A stretch of 64,000 nucleotides of DNA from CBDFLD01 sp965249005 (GCA_965249005.1 CBDFLD010000019.1:186001-250000); one strand, 5' to 3'. Positions 8,137 to 17,896 are shown, counted from the stretch's first letter. Numbers and translations: made by a program. Notes: generated by a model from the sequence alone, not told the origin.

Positions 8137-10782
8137 TCACTCAACAAAAAGAAACTCGTTCGTGGCGAGCAGCACGCGAAGATAACTGGTAAGCGAGCCG
8201 GTGTCTAATAGATAGCGCTGCGACCGTTTCCGCTCATCCGGAGCGATGGGGCGGCCGAAGGCTTCTCGGTGTGCAATCTCCACCCGGGTGTGGTCGGCAT
8301 CGGACAGAGCGGTCAAACGTCGCGCCCATCCGTCTGCGGCACAGTGAACGATCTTGCTGTTCATCGAAAAGAGCGCTTGAATCGGTGTGGTAGTGGTCAT
8401 CCTCGCGGCGGTGCCGATGTTGTTGTCCGGACCGTCGAATACGCCTATATACGGATGGCGCTGGAAGCGCTGTGTCATCAGATAAACGCTTCGGCGCTTC
8501 GATTCGTAAACGGCCTGAAACGGTTTGTGCTGCGTAAAGCCCCACTTGGCCCAGTGCGGAAACGGATGGGGCTCGCTTTTGGAGCTCAGGTCCAGCTCAC
8601 CGGACAGTTCGAGAATCGAGTCGCGGATCTCTTCGGCGCTCAGACGCCGGCGGTTGAATTTCCAGAGAAAGTCGTTCGCCGCATCCACCTCTGCGTTCCG
8701 GGGGTCGCCTTCGCTCTGCATCTGATAAGCCCGAGAAAGCACGATCATCCGGTGCATTGCCTTCACCGACCAGCCGCTTTCAATGAAGTGACCCGCGAGG
8801 AAATCGAGCAGCTCGGGGTGCGTGGGGGCGGCACCGCGGATTCCGAAGTCGTTCGGGCTGGCGACTAGACCCTTCCCAAAATGATGTTGCCAGATCCGGT
8901 TGACCATCACGCGAGCAGTCAGCGGGTTTTGGGGGTCGACGATCCATTCGGCCAGTTCCAGACGGCCACTCGTCTGGCAGTCCTTCGGGAGCGTGTGTCC
9001 CCCGAGGATTTCCAGAAACCGGCGCGGCACCTCCTCGCCCAGGTTCTTGGGCTCCCCGCGCAACTGGACCCGGACGTTCTGCGGTGAGCCCTCCCAGACG
9101 GCGAATGCGGTTTCGAACGTTGGTCCTTTCGCCAGAAGCGCGCGGCGTTTGAGACTGAGCTTCTTGGAGCCTATCTTCAACTCGGCAAGCCGCTTCACGT
9201 CCAGAACCTCGCCCTCATCCACCACCCTCTTGACAAACTCGACTTGTTCCTTTTGGAGCTTCTCGAGTTCTTCTTCGATAGGATCCAGCTCGCTCCTGAT
9301 CGGGGCAAGAACCGCTTCGATGTCCTCCTCAGGAAGGCGATAGACCAGGTCTTTTTGCTCATTGATGTTTTCGGAGCCGCCAAAAGGATAACGTGTGCTG
9401 GCGAAAATCCCGTACAGGCCGTAGTAGTCCTTGGAAGAAATCGGGTCGTACTTGTGGTTGTGGCAACGCGCACAACCCGTGGTAAGGCCGAGAAAGGTCT
9501 TGCCCAGATTGTTGACGGTGTCCTCGATCGTGAGGTGCATGTCATTTTCAGGGGTCACCCCGAAACGCCGGGAAAGAGCCAGGTAGCCCGTGGCGATGAT
9601 ACGTTTCCAGCGTTGGTCCTCGCTCTCGAAGGGAAGGAGGTCACCGGCAATTTGCTCCCAGATAAACTGGTCGTAGGGCAGGTTGCGATTGAAGGCTTCG
9701 ATCACGTAATCCCGGTAGAGATACATCTGCGGAATTGGGTAGTCGGAGCTGTCACCCGCCGAATCGGCGTAGCGGACCACGTCCAGCCAGTGTCGTCCCC
9801 AGCGCTCTCCGTAGCGGGGCGACGCAAGGAGCCGATCCACCACCTTGCGAAATGCGCGCGGTGACGGGTCATGGACAAATGCTTCCACCTCGTCGGGCTT
9901 GGGCGCCATACCGGTAAGATCGTAGCTAACGCGGCGAATCAAGGTACGCCGGTCCGCCGCAGGCGCCGGCTCGAGTCCTTTGGCTTCGAGCTTTGCCAGA
10001 ACATAGTTGTCGATGGCCATCTGGGGCCAGTCCTCGGCTCGGACAACGGGACGCCTGGCGTCGACTTCGAGCGGCCGAAACGACCAATGGTTACGCTGCT
10101 TCTCGGTGATGACAAAATCAGGCATCGATGAAACTGAAATGTTGGACCAAGCCAACCCGTCTCGTACCCAGCGTTCCAGATCCGCCAATTCCGCCGCTGG
10201 CAACTGACCCGTCGGAGGCATTCTGGACTCGTCGTGAGTGTAACGAACGGTTTGAATCAACAGGCTCTCGTTAGGCTCTCCCGGGATGACGGCAGGTCCG
10301 GATAAGCCGCCCTCGAGCAATGCCTCGCGGGAATCCAGACGCAACCCGCCTGCCGGCTCATCCTGGTGGCAACCGAGGCAGCTCCTCTCGATCACGGGGC
10401 GCACCCGGCTGATGAAGAATTCTTCATGAGTCTCGGGCCAGAAGGCTCCGTCGCGTACCCATTTTTCCAGAGTGGTGATCTCGTCGTCGGAGAGCTTTCC
10501 GCCCAACGGCATCCGCAGTCGCGAATGCGTGTGGCGTACCGCAGCAATGAGCAAGCTTTCTTCCGGCTTGCCCGGCACGATCGCGGGCCCAGACTTGCCG
10601 CCGCCAAGAATCGCAAAGCGCGAATCCAGCCTCAGGCCGCCGCTCTGCTCCTCGGTGTGGCAGCTGTGGCAGTTTTTGACCAGCAACGGCCGCACATGCG
10701 ACTCGAAGTGGTCACTTTGCTCGTTGGCCTGGGCCGGGCAGAGCAGAACGAAAGCGAGGACCGCCCGCACGATCATCTTCAT
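8137..10782 (-). CDS. Planctomycete-type cytochrome c / DUF1549 / DUF1553 protein
   Basis: An exported 881-residue protein: signal peptide, then two tandem planctomycete-type cytochrome modules with CHSCH (near residue 38) and CLGCH (near 135), each followed by GGLRLDSR. The DUF1549 domain follows with YGERWGRHWLDVVRYADS, a third heme-type motif CARCH in TTGCARCHNHKYDPIS, and finally DUF1553 with LTARVMVNRIWQHHFG. Domain order and length are standard for PSCyt1-PSCyt2-PSD1 proteins. Predicted periplasmic redox role, substrate unknown. It is upstream of, and paired with, the DUF1501 gene. Two PSCyt1 modules rather than one is a common variant. Confidence 0.92.
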   Translation of the reverse strand: MKMIVRAVLAFVLLCPAQANEQSDHFESHVRPLLVKNCHSCHTEEQSGGLRLDSRFAILGGGKSGPAIVPGKPEESLLIAAVRHTHSRLRMPLGGKLSDDEITTLEKWVRDGAFWPETHEEFFISRVRPVIERSCLGCHQDEPAGGLRLDSREALLEGGLSGPAVIPGEPNESLLIQTVRYTHDESRMPPTGQLPAAELADLERWVRDGLAWSNISVSSMPDFVITEKQRNHWSFRPLEVDARRPVVRAEDWPQMAIDNYVLAKLEAKGLEPAPAADRRTLIRRVSYDLTGMAPKPDEVEAFVHDPSPRAFRKVVDRLLASPRYGERWGRHWLDVVRYADSAGDSSDYPIPQMYLYRDYVIEAFNRNLPYDQFIWEQIAGDLLPFESEDQRWKRIIATGYLALSRRFGVTPENDMHLTIEDTVNNLGKTFLGLTTGCARCHNHKYDPISSKDYYGLYGIFASTRYPFGGSENINEQKDLVYRLPEEDIEAVLAPIRSELDPIEEELEKLQKEQVEFVKRVVDEGEVLDVKRLAELKIGSKKLSLKRRALLAKGPTFETAFAVWEGSPQNVRVQLRGEPKNLGEEVPRRFLEILGGHTLPKDCQTSGRLELAEWIVDPQNPLTARVMVNRIWQHHFGKGLVASPNDFGIRGAAPTHPELLDFLAGHFIESGWSVKAMHRMIVLSRAYQMQSEGDPRNAEVDAANDFLWKFNRRRLSAEEIRDSILELSGELDLSSKSEPHPFPHWAKWGFTQHKPFQAVYESKRRSVYLMTQRFQRHPYIGVFDGPDNNIGTAARMTTTTPIQALFSMNSKIVHCAADGWARRLTALSDADHTRVEIAHREAFGRPIAPDERKRSQRYLLDTGSLTSYLRVLLATNEFLFVE

Positions 10783-11001
10783 GGTCTGTTTTCCTGAACT
10801 GGGTGGGTTCCTCTTCTTTTTTGCCGAGCGAGAACTGGAAACGGCGGAAGAGGTGCTCCCATCCGCATGTTGATACTATACCGCTCGATGCCCATGGCGC
10901 GCAACGATTCTCAGTGCCGAGGCCTTCAACACAATGCCAACTCCGTCCCGATGTGTGTCACCAGCCGGTACCATTTCTGGAATCGGGGCCGGAGGTGGCG
11001 T

Positions 11002-11499
11002 CTAGTCCTCGGCAAAGACCGGATAGGCGATCCAGACTACGACAAGACCCGCCAGCGTCAGTATCACCCAAAGCGTTGGTGGAGTGAGAAAGGCTATCCC
11101 GGTTCCCAATTTTACAGCGATAGCCGCAGAGATATCCGCATGCCGGTTCGCCAGGTTGCTGAGGGCAGACTCGACGAGCCTGCTCTGGATAAGCCAGACG
11201 GCCAGAGCCAGCGTCAGCCCGGTCTGAACCAAAAACCAGACGAACGACAGGGGTGCGAGCGCCCGCTCTCTGCGCGTCTGTTCGTGAAATACTCTTGCCC
11301 TTGCCCACACCAGGCCGGGATCGTGCATGGGTCCAGTTGCCTCCACGCTCTTTGCCAGAGACCCCATCCATTGGGTGATCTCGGCTGTCTCGCGACAACC
11401 CGCGCATTCCCTGAGGTGCCCGGACACCGAATCCCTCCCGTGGCCGGTACGAACCGCCCGGATAATAGACCCTTCGTGAGGACACGCTTCGTTTTTCAT
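11002..11499 (-). CDS. Zinc-finger anti-sigma factor, membrane-bound
   Basis: A 165-residue protein whose cytoplasmic N-terminus carries the zinc-binding anti-sigma motif H28-L-R-E-C-x2-C (SGHLRECAGC), followed by two hydrophobic segments (about 85-105 and 135-158). This is the layout of a membrane-anchored ZAS-type anti-sigma factor that holds its ECF sigma factor inactive. Its ATG overlaps the stop of the upstream sigma gene by 4 bp (11496-11499), which supports a sigma/anti-sigma pair under translational coupling. The signal released by it cannot be inferred. Confidence 0.8.
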   Translation of the reverse strand: MKNEACPHEGSIIRAVRTGHGRDSVSGHLRECAGCRETAEITQWMGSLAKSVEATGPMHDPGLVWARARVFHEQTRRERALAPLSFVWFLVQTGLTLALAVWLIQSRLVESALSNLANRHADISAAIAVKLGTGIAFLTPPTLWVILTLAGLVVVWIAYPVFAED

Positions 11500-12071
11500 G
11501 ATCTCTCCTCCGCCCCGTAGCCATTCTCGCGAAGAATCCCTGCGAGTTTTCTGCGAGCCCGGAACAAAACGACGCGAACGCTTTTCGCCTTCATACGCAG
11601 AATACCGGCAATCTCACCATGGTCGAAACCCTCGATGTAGGCCATCCACAACAACGTCCGTTGCTTGGGCTTGAGTTGTCGGAACAGGCGCAGCATATCC
11701 TGACTGAGAGTCAGATCCTGCGCGCCGTCGGCTCGGGGTACGGTTTTTTCAAGCCGGAGCTGTTCCCGCCTCATTCTTCGCCAATGATCGGAAACCAGCG
11801 ATATGGCCGTCTTGTAGAGATACGCCTTCATCTGAGGCTCGCTCAGCTCAGCAAGATCCCTTCGGATAAATCGATAGAAGCATTCCTGAAGGAGATCATC
11901 CGCCAGAGTGGGGTTGCCGCACATGAGACAAATGTAGGACCGCAATGCCGGCGCCGTGCTCTTGTAGAAACTTTCGAACGCGGTCTCGTTCATGGAACGG
12001 GGCTCTGGGGTTTGTCCGGCCGCCAAAGAGCCGACCTCAGAAAGGATGCCCCGAGACGCGTCTGCAATCAT
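11496..12071 (-). CDS. ECF RNA polymerase sigma factor
   Basis: A sigma-70 family ECF factor. Region 2 is seen as SYICLMCGNPTLADDLLQECFYRFIRR and region 4 as LKPKQRTLLWMAYIEGF with the helix-turn-helix HGEIAGILRMKAKSVRVVLFRARRKL. The frame is open up to 12164, but that start would run into the upstream membrane-protein gene; the ATG at 12071 has a purine-rich GAAGAGAC just before it and is preferred, while 11993 is also possible. It is paired with the anti-sigma factor that follows with a 4-bp overlap. Confidence 0.85.
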   Translation of the reverse strand: MIADASRGILSEVGSLAAGQTPEPRSMNETAFESFYKSTAPALRSYICLMCGNPTLADDLLQECFYRFIRRDLAELSEPQMKAYLYKTAISLVSDHWRRMRREQLRLEKTVPRADGAQDLTLSQDMLRLFRQLKPKQRTLLWMAYIEGFDHGEIAGILRMKAKSVRVVLFRARRKLAGILRENGYGAEERS

Positions 12072-12114
12072 GTCTCTTCTGTCCCAACATGTGGCTTGAG
12101 GTGCAGCCCGGATA

Positions 12115-12573
12115 TCATCCCTCTCGAGGACCTTCAGTACCAGGTTCGTTTTGCTCCAGCACACCCCATTTTTTAGAAAGTCGATGGGACGCCCATGCTG
12201 CGATCAGAAATCCGATGCCGAGGGCGAGGACAATCACGCCCGGATAGATCAGCTCGACTTCACGCACCATCAGAACTAGAAAGCCCACTCCCAACGTCGC
12301 CAAGATCAGTCCCGCGTTGACCAGGCTAAGAACCCGTCCTGCGGGATCGACCGGTTTCGCAGTCAGTTCTTCAAGAAATCGTCGGCCGCCCTCGCTCTCG
12401 ACAAATTCTGCCAGCTCCCTGCCCGAACCGAACTTATCCACCAGATGTTTATGTGACTCCGCCCGGATGCCCGCCCGGGCGGTAACTGCCCGATACCTCA
12501 GCCACACGATCAATACGACCATGGAAAAAACGAACAGCGGAACCAGTATATCTTCCCTCATCATCTCGTTCAT
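12115..12573 (-). CDS. Two-segment membrane protein of unknown function
   Basis: A 152-residue protein with an N-terminal membrane helix (about 9-26), a cytoplasmic helical stretch with FGSGRELAEFVESEGGRRFLEEL (about 48-70), and two more hydrophobic segments (about 84-105 and 110-130). GGGAGGCAGGGA precedes the ATG. It resembles the small membrane proteins (DUF6249-like in layout) often encoded with ECF sigma/anti-sigma pairs. It lies 43 bp upstream of the sigma gene and is probably the first gene of that operon. Function unknown. Confidence 0.65.
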   Translation of the reverse strand: MNEMMREDILVPLFVFSMVVLIVWLRYRAVTARAGIRAESHKHLVDKFGSGRELAEFVESEGGRRFLEELTAKPVDPAGRVLSLVNAGLILATLGVGFLVLMVREVELIYPGVIVLALGIGFLIAAWASHRLSKKWGVLEQNEPGTEGPREG

Positions 12574-12747
12574 TTCCCTGCCTCCCGATCAGAATCGCAT
12601 CGATTGCCGGGCCGTCGCCCAAGAACAAATCAGAATGTCTGTCAGATCTACAACGTTTTCCGTGCGCGTTGCGTTAACAGTGCAGTCAATTTCTTGGCCC
12701 GCAACCGCATACTCAGAATAACCATCTACCGCAATATTGAAGCTGGA

Positions 12748-14706
12748 TCACTTCGCCGCATGAACTCCGATTAGCGATGTCAGAGTCGGAGGATCCTGAG
12801 CAATTGGAGGCACGTCGGGTAACAATGGCACAAGAATCCGCGAGGGATGATCCTCGTCCATCAAGATTGTCACCGTGCCGGGAGGTTGAGCGGCCTCGTA
12901 GGTGTAACTCGGCGTGCCATCGGGGTTCAGCCCGACGGGATCCACCAGGGGTGGCTGGCTTAGTCGAACGACCAGCTTGTGCCCGGGCCGGAAGACATGC
13001 CCTACCGGGAAGATTTCAATATCGAACCGGTGAGGTTCGCCCGGTGCTATAGGTCGGGGATGAACATGGGGGTGATGAGGCCGAATCAGGATTGTATCGC
13101 CGTCGGTTTCGGTCCAAAGGGATTTACGGATATCCAGTTCCCTGTGCGAGGCACGAAGCATTCCCCTTTGTAGACAGTACAGCGGTCCATCGGGTCCCTG
13201 ATCGCCGAGCAAAACGAAGAAGTCCGTGTCTAGGGTCGTCAACTCAGCCCACAAAGTCAGCAAGACAGGGCCCGCAATTGCCGTGATTTCATCGAAGCGC
13301 ATGGAAAACTGGACACGATCGATTTCATCGTCGTCTGCGCCGACCACGACACGATATGCATTGTCGGTATTCGACTTTCGCAACTGTTCAGAGCTTGGAG
13401 ACTCGAGCGAAAGCCGGTTGCCATCACTGAAGTAATAGTGCATCCATTGCGTTTGCGGCAAAGGAAAATCGCTCGAGACATATGGCGGGTTCCGCTGAAC
13501 TGGTTCCTCGCCAGAGCCAGTCGTCTCGAAATGGATCCGCACCCGTCGAAGCGGATCCGCAATATCACCGGAGCTCTCCGCCCTTAACCAGTGGTCCAAC
13601 CAGGCCTTGCGATCGGCTATGAACCGCGGCCACAGGTTGTGCTTTCCGTTGCTCAAAAGGAGTCGTTTGGGAACAGCGTCTGAAACAGCTTTCCACAGCC
13701 ACAGGCCTCCTGGTCCGCTTTGCTCGTCTTGATAGGCGTGCATGATATGGATAGGAGCTCGGATATTGCCAGCAACTTCGATCGCGGACATCTGCTGCCA
13801 CGCAGCCGTGTATTCCGGCTCGTCCAACAACGTCCAGAGCTGGTCTTCTCCGAGATCCCTTTCAGGACGTGCGGCAAGAATGCTCTCGAACTCCCCCACG
13901 GTCATACCGCGCACCTTCCTGGCCAACGAGTCCGCGCCGAACGGGCCGCCGGCCTCCTGATACATGCGATTGGACCAATCGACCATGAATCCGGAGTTGC
14001 GCACTCCTCCAATGCGACACATGCTCCGGTACAGATCGTCCGCCAGACCGGAGACGGCCACCGCACGCAATGAAGGCGGCGCCTGACAGGCGATCAGAAA
14101 GCCGGTCATTCCGTCCCATGAACTACCGACGATCCCGACCCTTCCATTCGACCATGGCTGCTTGACGATCCATTCTTCGATGATCTCATAGCCGTCCTTG
14201 GCATTTTGGGGGCCGACCGGCTGCAGCCGGCCACCGGAGGCGCCCGTACCACGAACAGAAGCACGAACCATCACGTAGTGATTGTCGTAGGCGAAGGGCG
14301 GGTCCGGGATGGATGCCCCTTGATAGCCACTCATTCGGAGGATCGCGGGCCACTTGCGCGAATCTTGCCCGTCGTTTCCGTCAAACCCTTTGGGAAAACC
14401 AACGGCAATCGCGATCTTGACGCCATCGGACATGGTGGCCCAGGTAAACTGCACCGGGAAATTGAACTTGCTTTCCGGCGGCCCGCTGCCTTCGAGCTCC
14501 CTCCGGCGAAGCTGCTGTCTATGGTCACGGACCTCCGACGCGCTTAGTTGTCCATCTTGATTCGCGTCTGCTTCGGGAAATCGCCGAAGGTACTCCCGCA
14601 ATCTTTCTTCATTTTGGGAGCTCGGATTTTGTTGAGACCAGACGGCCTGTGCTGGCTCCCAAAGGTAGAATGTCAGGGCAGCAAGGAGGATGGGTTTTGC
14701 CCTCAT
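12748..14706 (-). CDS. CocE/NonD-family alpha/beta hydrolase with N-terminal EF-hand
   Basis: A secreted 652-residue hydrolase. After the signal peptide, residues 47-58 form a canonical EF-hand loop (DANQDGQLSASE), probably a calcium site. The CocE/X-Pro dipeptidyl-peptidase-like domain follows, with nucleophile elbow G194-S-S196-W-D-G199 and the oxyanion/entry motif VRASVRGTGASGG. The C-terminal half is the jelly-roll domain of the family (PVLLTLWAELTTLDTDFFV). Members are acyl-ester or peptide hydrolases; substrate unknown. The start at 14706 follows a G-rich stretch about 8 nt upstream. Convergent to nothing and divergent from the acetyltransferase gene. Confidence 0.88.
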   Translation of the reverse strand: MRAKPILLAALTFYLWEPAQAVWSQQNPSSQNEERLREYLRRFPEADANQDGQLSASEVRDHRQQLRRRELEGSGPPESKFNFPVQFTWATMSDGVKIAIAVGFPKGFDGNDGQDSRKWPAILRMSGYQGASIPDPPFAYDNHYVMVRASVRGTGASGGRLQPVGPQNAKDGYEIIEEWIVKQPWSNGRVGIVGSSWDGMTGFLIACQAPPSLRAVAVSGLADDLYRSMCRIGGVRNSGFMVDWSNRMYQEAGGPFGADSLARKVRGMTVGEFESILAARPERDLGEDQLWTLLDEPEYTAAWQQMSAIEVAGNIRAPIHIMHAYQDEQSGPGGLWLWKAVSDAVPKRLLLSNGKHNLWPRFIADRKAWLDHWLRAESSGDIADPLRRVRIHFETTGSGEEPVQRNPPYVSSDFPLPQTQWMHYYFSDGNRLSLESPSSEQLRKSNTDNAYRVVVGADDDEIDRVQFSMRFDEITAIAGPVLLTLWAELTTLDTDFFVLLGDQGPDGPLYCLQRGMLRASHRELDIRKSLWTETDGDTILIRPHHPHVHPRPIAPGEPHRFDIEIFPVGHVFRPGHKLVVRLSQPPLVDPVGLNPDGTPSYTYEAAQPPGTVTILMDEDHPSRILVPLLPDVPPIAQDPPTLTSLIGVHAAK

Positions 14707-14816
14707 GACAACACCCCCAAGTCATGAGTGCTTGATTTAGTGAGCCATCTTAACAAAAGATCTGGATAATAGGGTCGGGATAAGATCGGGACACATCCAT
14801 TTCACCGAGAAGACAA

Positions 14817-15335
14817 ATGCAAGAGCTACAAGTTCGCGAGGCACAATCGGGTGATGCTGAAGCCATCGTCGGCATCATGAACCCCATTATCGAGGCGGGG
14901 ACCTACACGGCTTTCGACACGCCTTTTACAGTCGAAAGTGAACGGAAGTACATCGAAGCGTTCCCAGCTCGCGGCGTCTTTCATGTCGCTGTAGATCCTC
15001 TCAGCCTGGCAATTGTGGGATTTCAGAGCATGGAGGCGTTCGCGACGTACACCCATGCATTCGACCACGTGGGTGTGCTGGGAACCTATGTGGACCTCTC
15101 GCATCCAAGACAGGGCGTCGCAAGGGCACTTTTTCAGGTCACATTCGCAGCGGCCATCTGCAAGGGTTACGAGAAGGTATTCACATACATCCGCGCCGAC
15201 AACTTCGGAGCGCTGGCAACGTACAAGAGTCAGGGATTTCAAACTATCGGTACCGCGCGCAGACATGCCAAGATCAACGGCCACTACGTGGACGAGATCA
15301 TGGTTGAAAAGCTTCTTTCCCAGATCAGCATCTGA
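14817..15335 (+). CDS. GNAT family N-acetyltransferase
   Basis: A 172-residue acetyltransferase of the phosphinothricin acetyltransferase-like GNAT group. It opens with VREAQSGDAEAIVGIMNPIIEAGTYTAFDTPFT, typical of that group, and carries the acetyl-CoA-binding motif around SHPRQGVARALFQ (about 98-110), followed by VFTYIRADNFGALATYKSQGFQTIGT. GAGAAG lies upstream of the ATG. It is monocistronic or cotranscribed with the MATE gene 67 bp downstream; acceptor substrate unknown. Confidence 0.85.
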   Translation: MQELQVREAQSGDAEAIVGIMNPIIEAGTYTAFDTPFTVESERKYIEAFPARGVFHVAVDPLSLAIVGFQSMEAFATYTHAFDHVGVLGTYVDLSHPRQGVARALFQVTFAAAICKGYEKVFTYIRADNFGALATYKSQGFQTIGTARRHAKINGHYVDEIMVEKLLSQISI

Positions 15336-15402
15336 GAAAGACATCAAGATCGCTCGCCAATTCGAGCCGCGCTGCTGACCTTACTAAAATGCGGGGACAG
15401 TC

Positions 15403-16728
15403 ATGTCTACTGCGTCTGTGACTCATCGTTACATTCTGGTCAAGGCCTGGCCCATCGTTCTCGCAAATGCTTCTGCCCCGTTACTGGGGCTGGTTGATAC
15501 TGCTGTAATTGGCAACATCGGTGCGACCGCAGACCTCGCCGCCATCGCTCTGGGTGCGCTGGTGTTTAGTTTCGTGTACTGGAGCTTCGGCTTTCTGCGT
15601 ATGGGGACAACCGGCTTTACCTCCCAGGCGACAGGAGCCGGTGATGAGATTGAAGTGCGCGCCACACTCGGTCGCTCCCTGCTTATCGCCGCGAGTCTGG
15701 GTCTGGTGCTGATTATTTCTCAGCGCCCGCTTGCCACACTTTCGTTTGCCCTGCTCAGTGGCAGCGAACCGGTGGAGTCAATCGCTACAGGGTACTTTGC
15801 TGTCCGTATCTGGGGCGCACCCGCAACGCTGGCCACCTTTGCTCTGATGGGAACATTGATCGGTCTGGCAAAGAGCCGGCAGTTGTTGCTGGTGCAATTA
15901 TTCTTGAACGGTTTGAACGCATTACTGGATGTCGTCTTCGCCGGTATGTTGGGACTCGGGGTGAAGGGTATCGCCCTTGGTACCGTAATAGCAGAATGGT
16001 CAACACTGCTAGTTGCGTGTTTGATTGTGTTCAGAACATTGTCAAAACGCAACAGCGACAGGCAACCATTCTGGCGCTGGGCTCGCGTTGCAGATAGTGC
16101 AAGATTTCTTCGAACCCTGAAGGCAAACCGAGACATCATGATCCGCACTCTACTTCTGGTGTTTTCGTTCGCCTGGTTTACAGATCAGAGCGCACGCTTT
16201 GGTGATACGGTGCTGGCAGCCAATCATATCCTGTTGCAACTGGTTTCTTTCGGTGCATTCTTTCTCGATGGGTATGCTTTTGTCGCAGAGTCCCTCGTAG
16301 GTGCTGCGGTCGGCGGCAAACAGCGGGATCGTTTTGATACTGCGGTGCGGCGTTCCACCGAACTCGCGGTTGTAACGGCCTTGCTCTTGGCGGTTTTGAT
16401 TCTGTGGCTTGGTGACTATGCGGTGTTTGTCCTTACCGATTTATCGCCGGTGCGGCAACAAGCGATGGAGTTGCTTCCTATGGCCGCACTCTATGTCTTT
16501 CTCGCTGTAGCTGCGTTTCAACTTGACGGCATCTTTGTTGGTGCGACCTTCACGCGGCAAATGCGTAATGCATCAGCGGTATCTGTGACCGTCTTCCTCC
16601 TGACTTCGTGGGTGTTGGTCGGTTCGGCTGGCGTCGTCGGACTGTGGTGTGCCTTCACCATTTACGTGTGTGCGCGGGCAGGCAGTCTCCTGTTGTACTA
16701 CCCCGCGCTCAGGCGCTCTATAGCTTGA
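15403..16728 (+). CDS. MATE family multidrug efflux transporter (DinF-like)
   Basis: A 441-residue inner-membrane protein with twelve predicted hydrophobic segments. The start WPIVLANASAPLLGLVDTAVIGNIG is the MATE signature of the DinF subgroup, and a second copy of the fold begins near residue 240 (ANRDIMIRTLLLVFSFAWF). It would export organic cations or drugs by Na+ or H+ antiport. A GGGGACA box precedes the ATG. The codon style and lower GC compared with neighbours suggest it, like the nucleoside genes that follow, may have been acquired; this is an impression by eye. Confidence 0.9.
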   Translation: MSTASVTHRYILVKAWPIVLANASAPLLGLVDTAVIGNIGATADLAAIALGALVFSFVYWSFGFLRMGTTGFTSQATGAGDEIEVRATLGRSLLIAASLGLVLIISQRPLATLSFALLSGSEPVESIATGYFAVRIWGAPATLATFALMGTLIGLAKSRQLLLVQLFLNGLNALLDVVFAGMLGLGVKGIALGTVIAEWSTLLVACLIVFRTLSKRNSDRQPFWRWARVADSARFLRTLKANRDIMIRTLLLVFSFAWFTDQSARFGDTVLAANHILLQLVSFGAFFLDGYAFVAESLVGAAVGGKQRDRFDTAVRRSTELAVVTALLLAVLILWLGDYAVFVLTDLSPVRQQAMELLPMAALYVFLAVAAFQLDGIFVGATFTRQMRNASAVSVTVFLLTSWVLVGSAGVVGLWCAFTIYVCARAGSLLLYYPALRRSIA

Positions 16729-16837
16729 CCGTTGTGATGTGGCACCAGCCGGCGTGACGAGACCGTTTACACTTCATTGCTGGGTGCTACCAGTGCAACT
16801 GTCCCGGCGCGTCAACAACCCTCAACCGGCCCACGCG

Positions 16838-16945
16838 GCCCCTGGCTGGCATCTCCACCCGCGCAGTATCTCGCAAGTGTCCGGTAGAATCGTAGAGGCT
16901 GAGCTCCAGCTCAATGTCGTTGTTTTCCAGGTTGAGCATGCCGGC
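16838..16945 (-). pseudogene. Relic of a secreted beta-sandwich protein (paralogue of the 24.5-25.6 kb gene)
   Basis: Translated on the minus strand, this stretch reads LNLENNDIELELSLYDS, then TGHLRDTARVEMPARG. That is nearly the same as VNLEDNDIELELSLYDS and SGNLRDTARLEMPARGHL in the protein encoded at 24460-25635. The similarity begins right after the stop codon of the nucleoside hydrolase gene and fades downstream towards 16800, with no start or stop of its own. It is an isolated fragment of about 36 codons left by a rearrangement. Confidence 0.75.
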
Positions 16946-17896
16946 CTAGTTGCCTCCGTAGCGGGACAAGCGATCGACCAGCAGGTCGTAGAATCCGTCC
17001 GCGTCGACGGAATGGATCCAATTCGCGTTTTTCGGGCGCCCGCTGACACCCCAGAAATCGACCACAGTATTTCCCATGGTCAATGCAGAGCCGGTTTCAA
17101 TGCAGACGTTGCATTCCTTACCCACAAAAAGCGTTGGCTGCAGCAGATAAGCAACAGTGCATGGATCGTGCAACGGTGCACCGTCCGCAGCATATTTGTC
17201 GGAACCATGCCGGGAAAAGAAATCCAGCATGCCCGCAGTTGCCAGCGCCGGGCCATTGCCGACCGCGCGAATGAGCTCAATGCGCTCGCGCGAAGACAAT
17301 ACCTGGTGCGTGACGTCTAGACCCATAACGGTAATCGGCCGCGCGCATTCAAACACGACCTGTGCCGCCTGCGGGTCCACCAAAATATTGAACTCGGCCG
17401 ACGGCGAGTGGTTACCACCTTCACGCATCGCGCCACCCATCAACACGATCTCCTGCACCTTGGCAAGAATCGATGGCGCCATGACGATGGCCATCGCGAT
17501 ATTGGTCAGCGGACCGGTCGGTACCAGGGTTACCGTATCGTCCCGGGCGGCAAGCAATGTTTCAACAATGAAATTTACGGCATGTTGTTCCGCCAGGGCT
17601 TGCCGCGGGACCGCGATTTCGATGCCGTCGATCCCGGTATTGCCGTGCACCGTTTCGGCGGTAACAAGGCTCCGGACCATCGGTCGCGCGCAGCCAGCAT
17701 AAACCGGAACATCACTTCGTCCAGCGATGTCGCACATCAGGCGCGCATTGCGTTCCGTCCGGTCCAGCGGCACGTTGCCGGCAACAGTGGTGATGCCAAG
17801 AATGTCGAAATCTTCCGGCGACGACAACGCCAGCAGCAGGTTGATGGCGTCATCCTGCCCCGGGTCACAATCGATGATGATCGGTCGCTTTACCAT
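16946..17896 (-). CDS. Nucleoside hydrolase (IunH/RihA family)
   Basis: A 316-residue cytosolic nucleoside hydrolase that cleaves the N-glycosidic bond of nucleosides. The calcium-binding signature DCDPGQDDA is at residues 7-15, with GITTVAGNVPLDRTERNA and the later EFNILVDPQAAQVVF and HDPCTVAYLL motifs of the family. The ATG at 17896 has GGAG 7 nt upstream and is preferred to the TTG at 17908. It is followed on the same strand by no gene and preceded 45 bp away by the NupC-type importer, forming a nucleoside salvage pair. Confidence 0.92.
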   Translation of the reverse strand: MVKRPIIIDCDPGQDDAINLLLALSSPEDFDILGITTVAGNVPLDRTERNARLMCDIAGRSDVPVYAGCARPMVRSLVTAETVHGNTGIDGIEIAVPRQALAEQHAVNFIVETLLAARDDTVTLVPTGPLTNIAMAIVMAPSILAKVQEIVLMGGAMREGGNHSPSAEFNILVDPQAAQVVFECARPITVMGLDVTHQVLSSRERIELIRAVGNGPALATAGMLDFFSRHGSDKYAADGAPLHDPCTVAYLLQPTLFVGKECNVCIETGSALTMGNTVVDFWGVSGRPKNANWIHSVDADGFYDLLVDRLSRYGGN

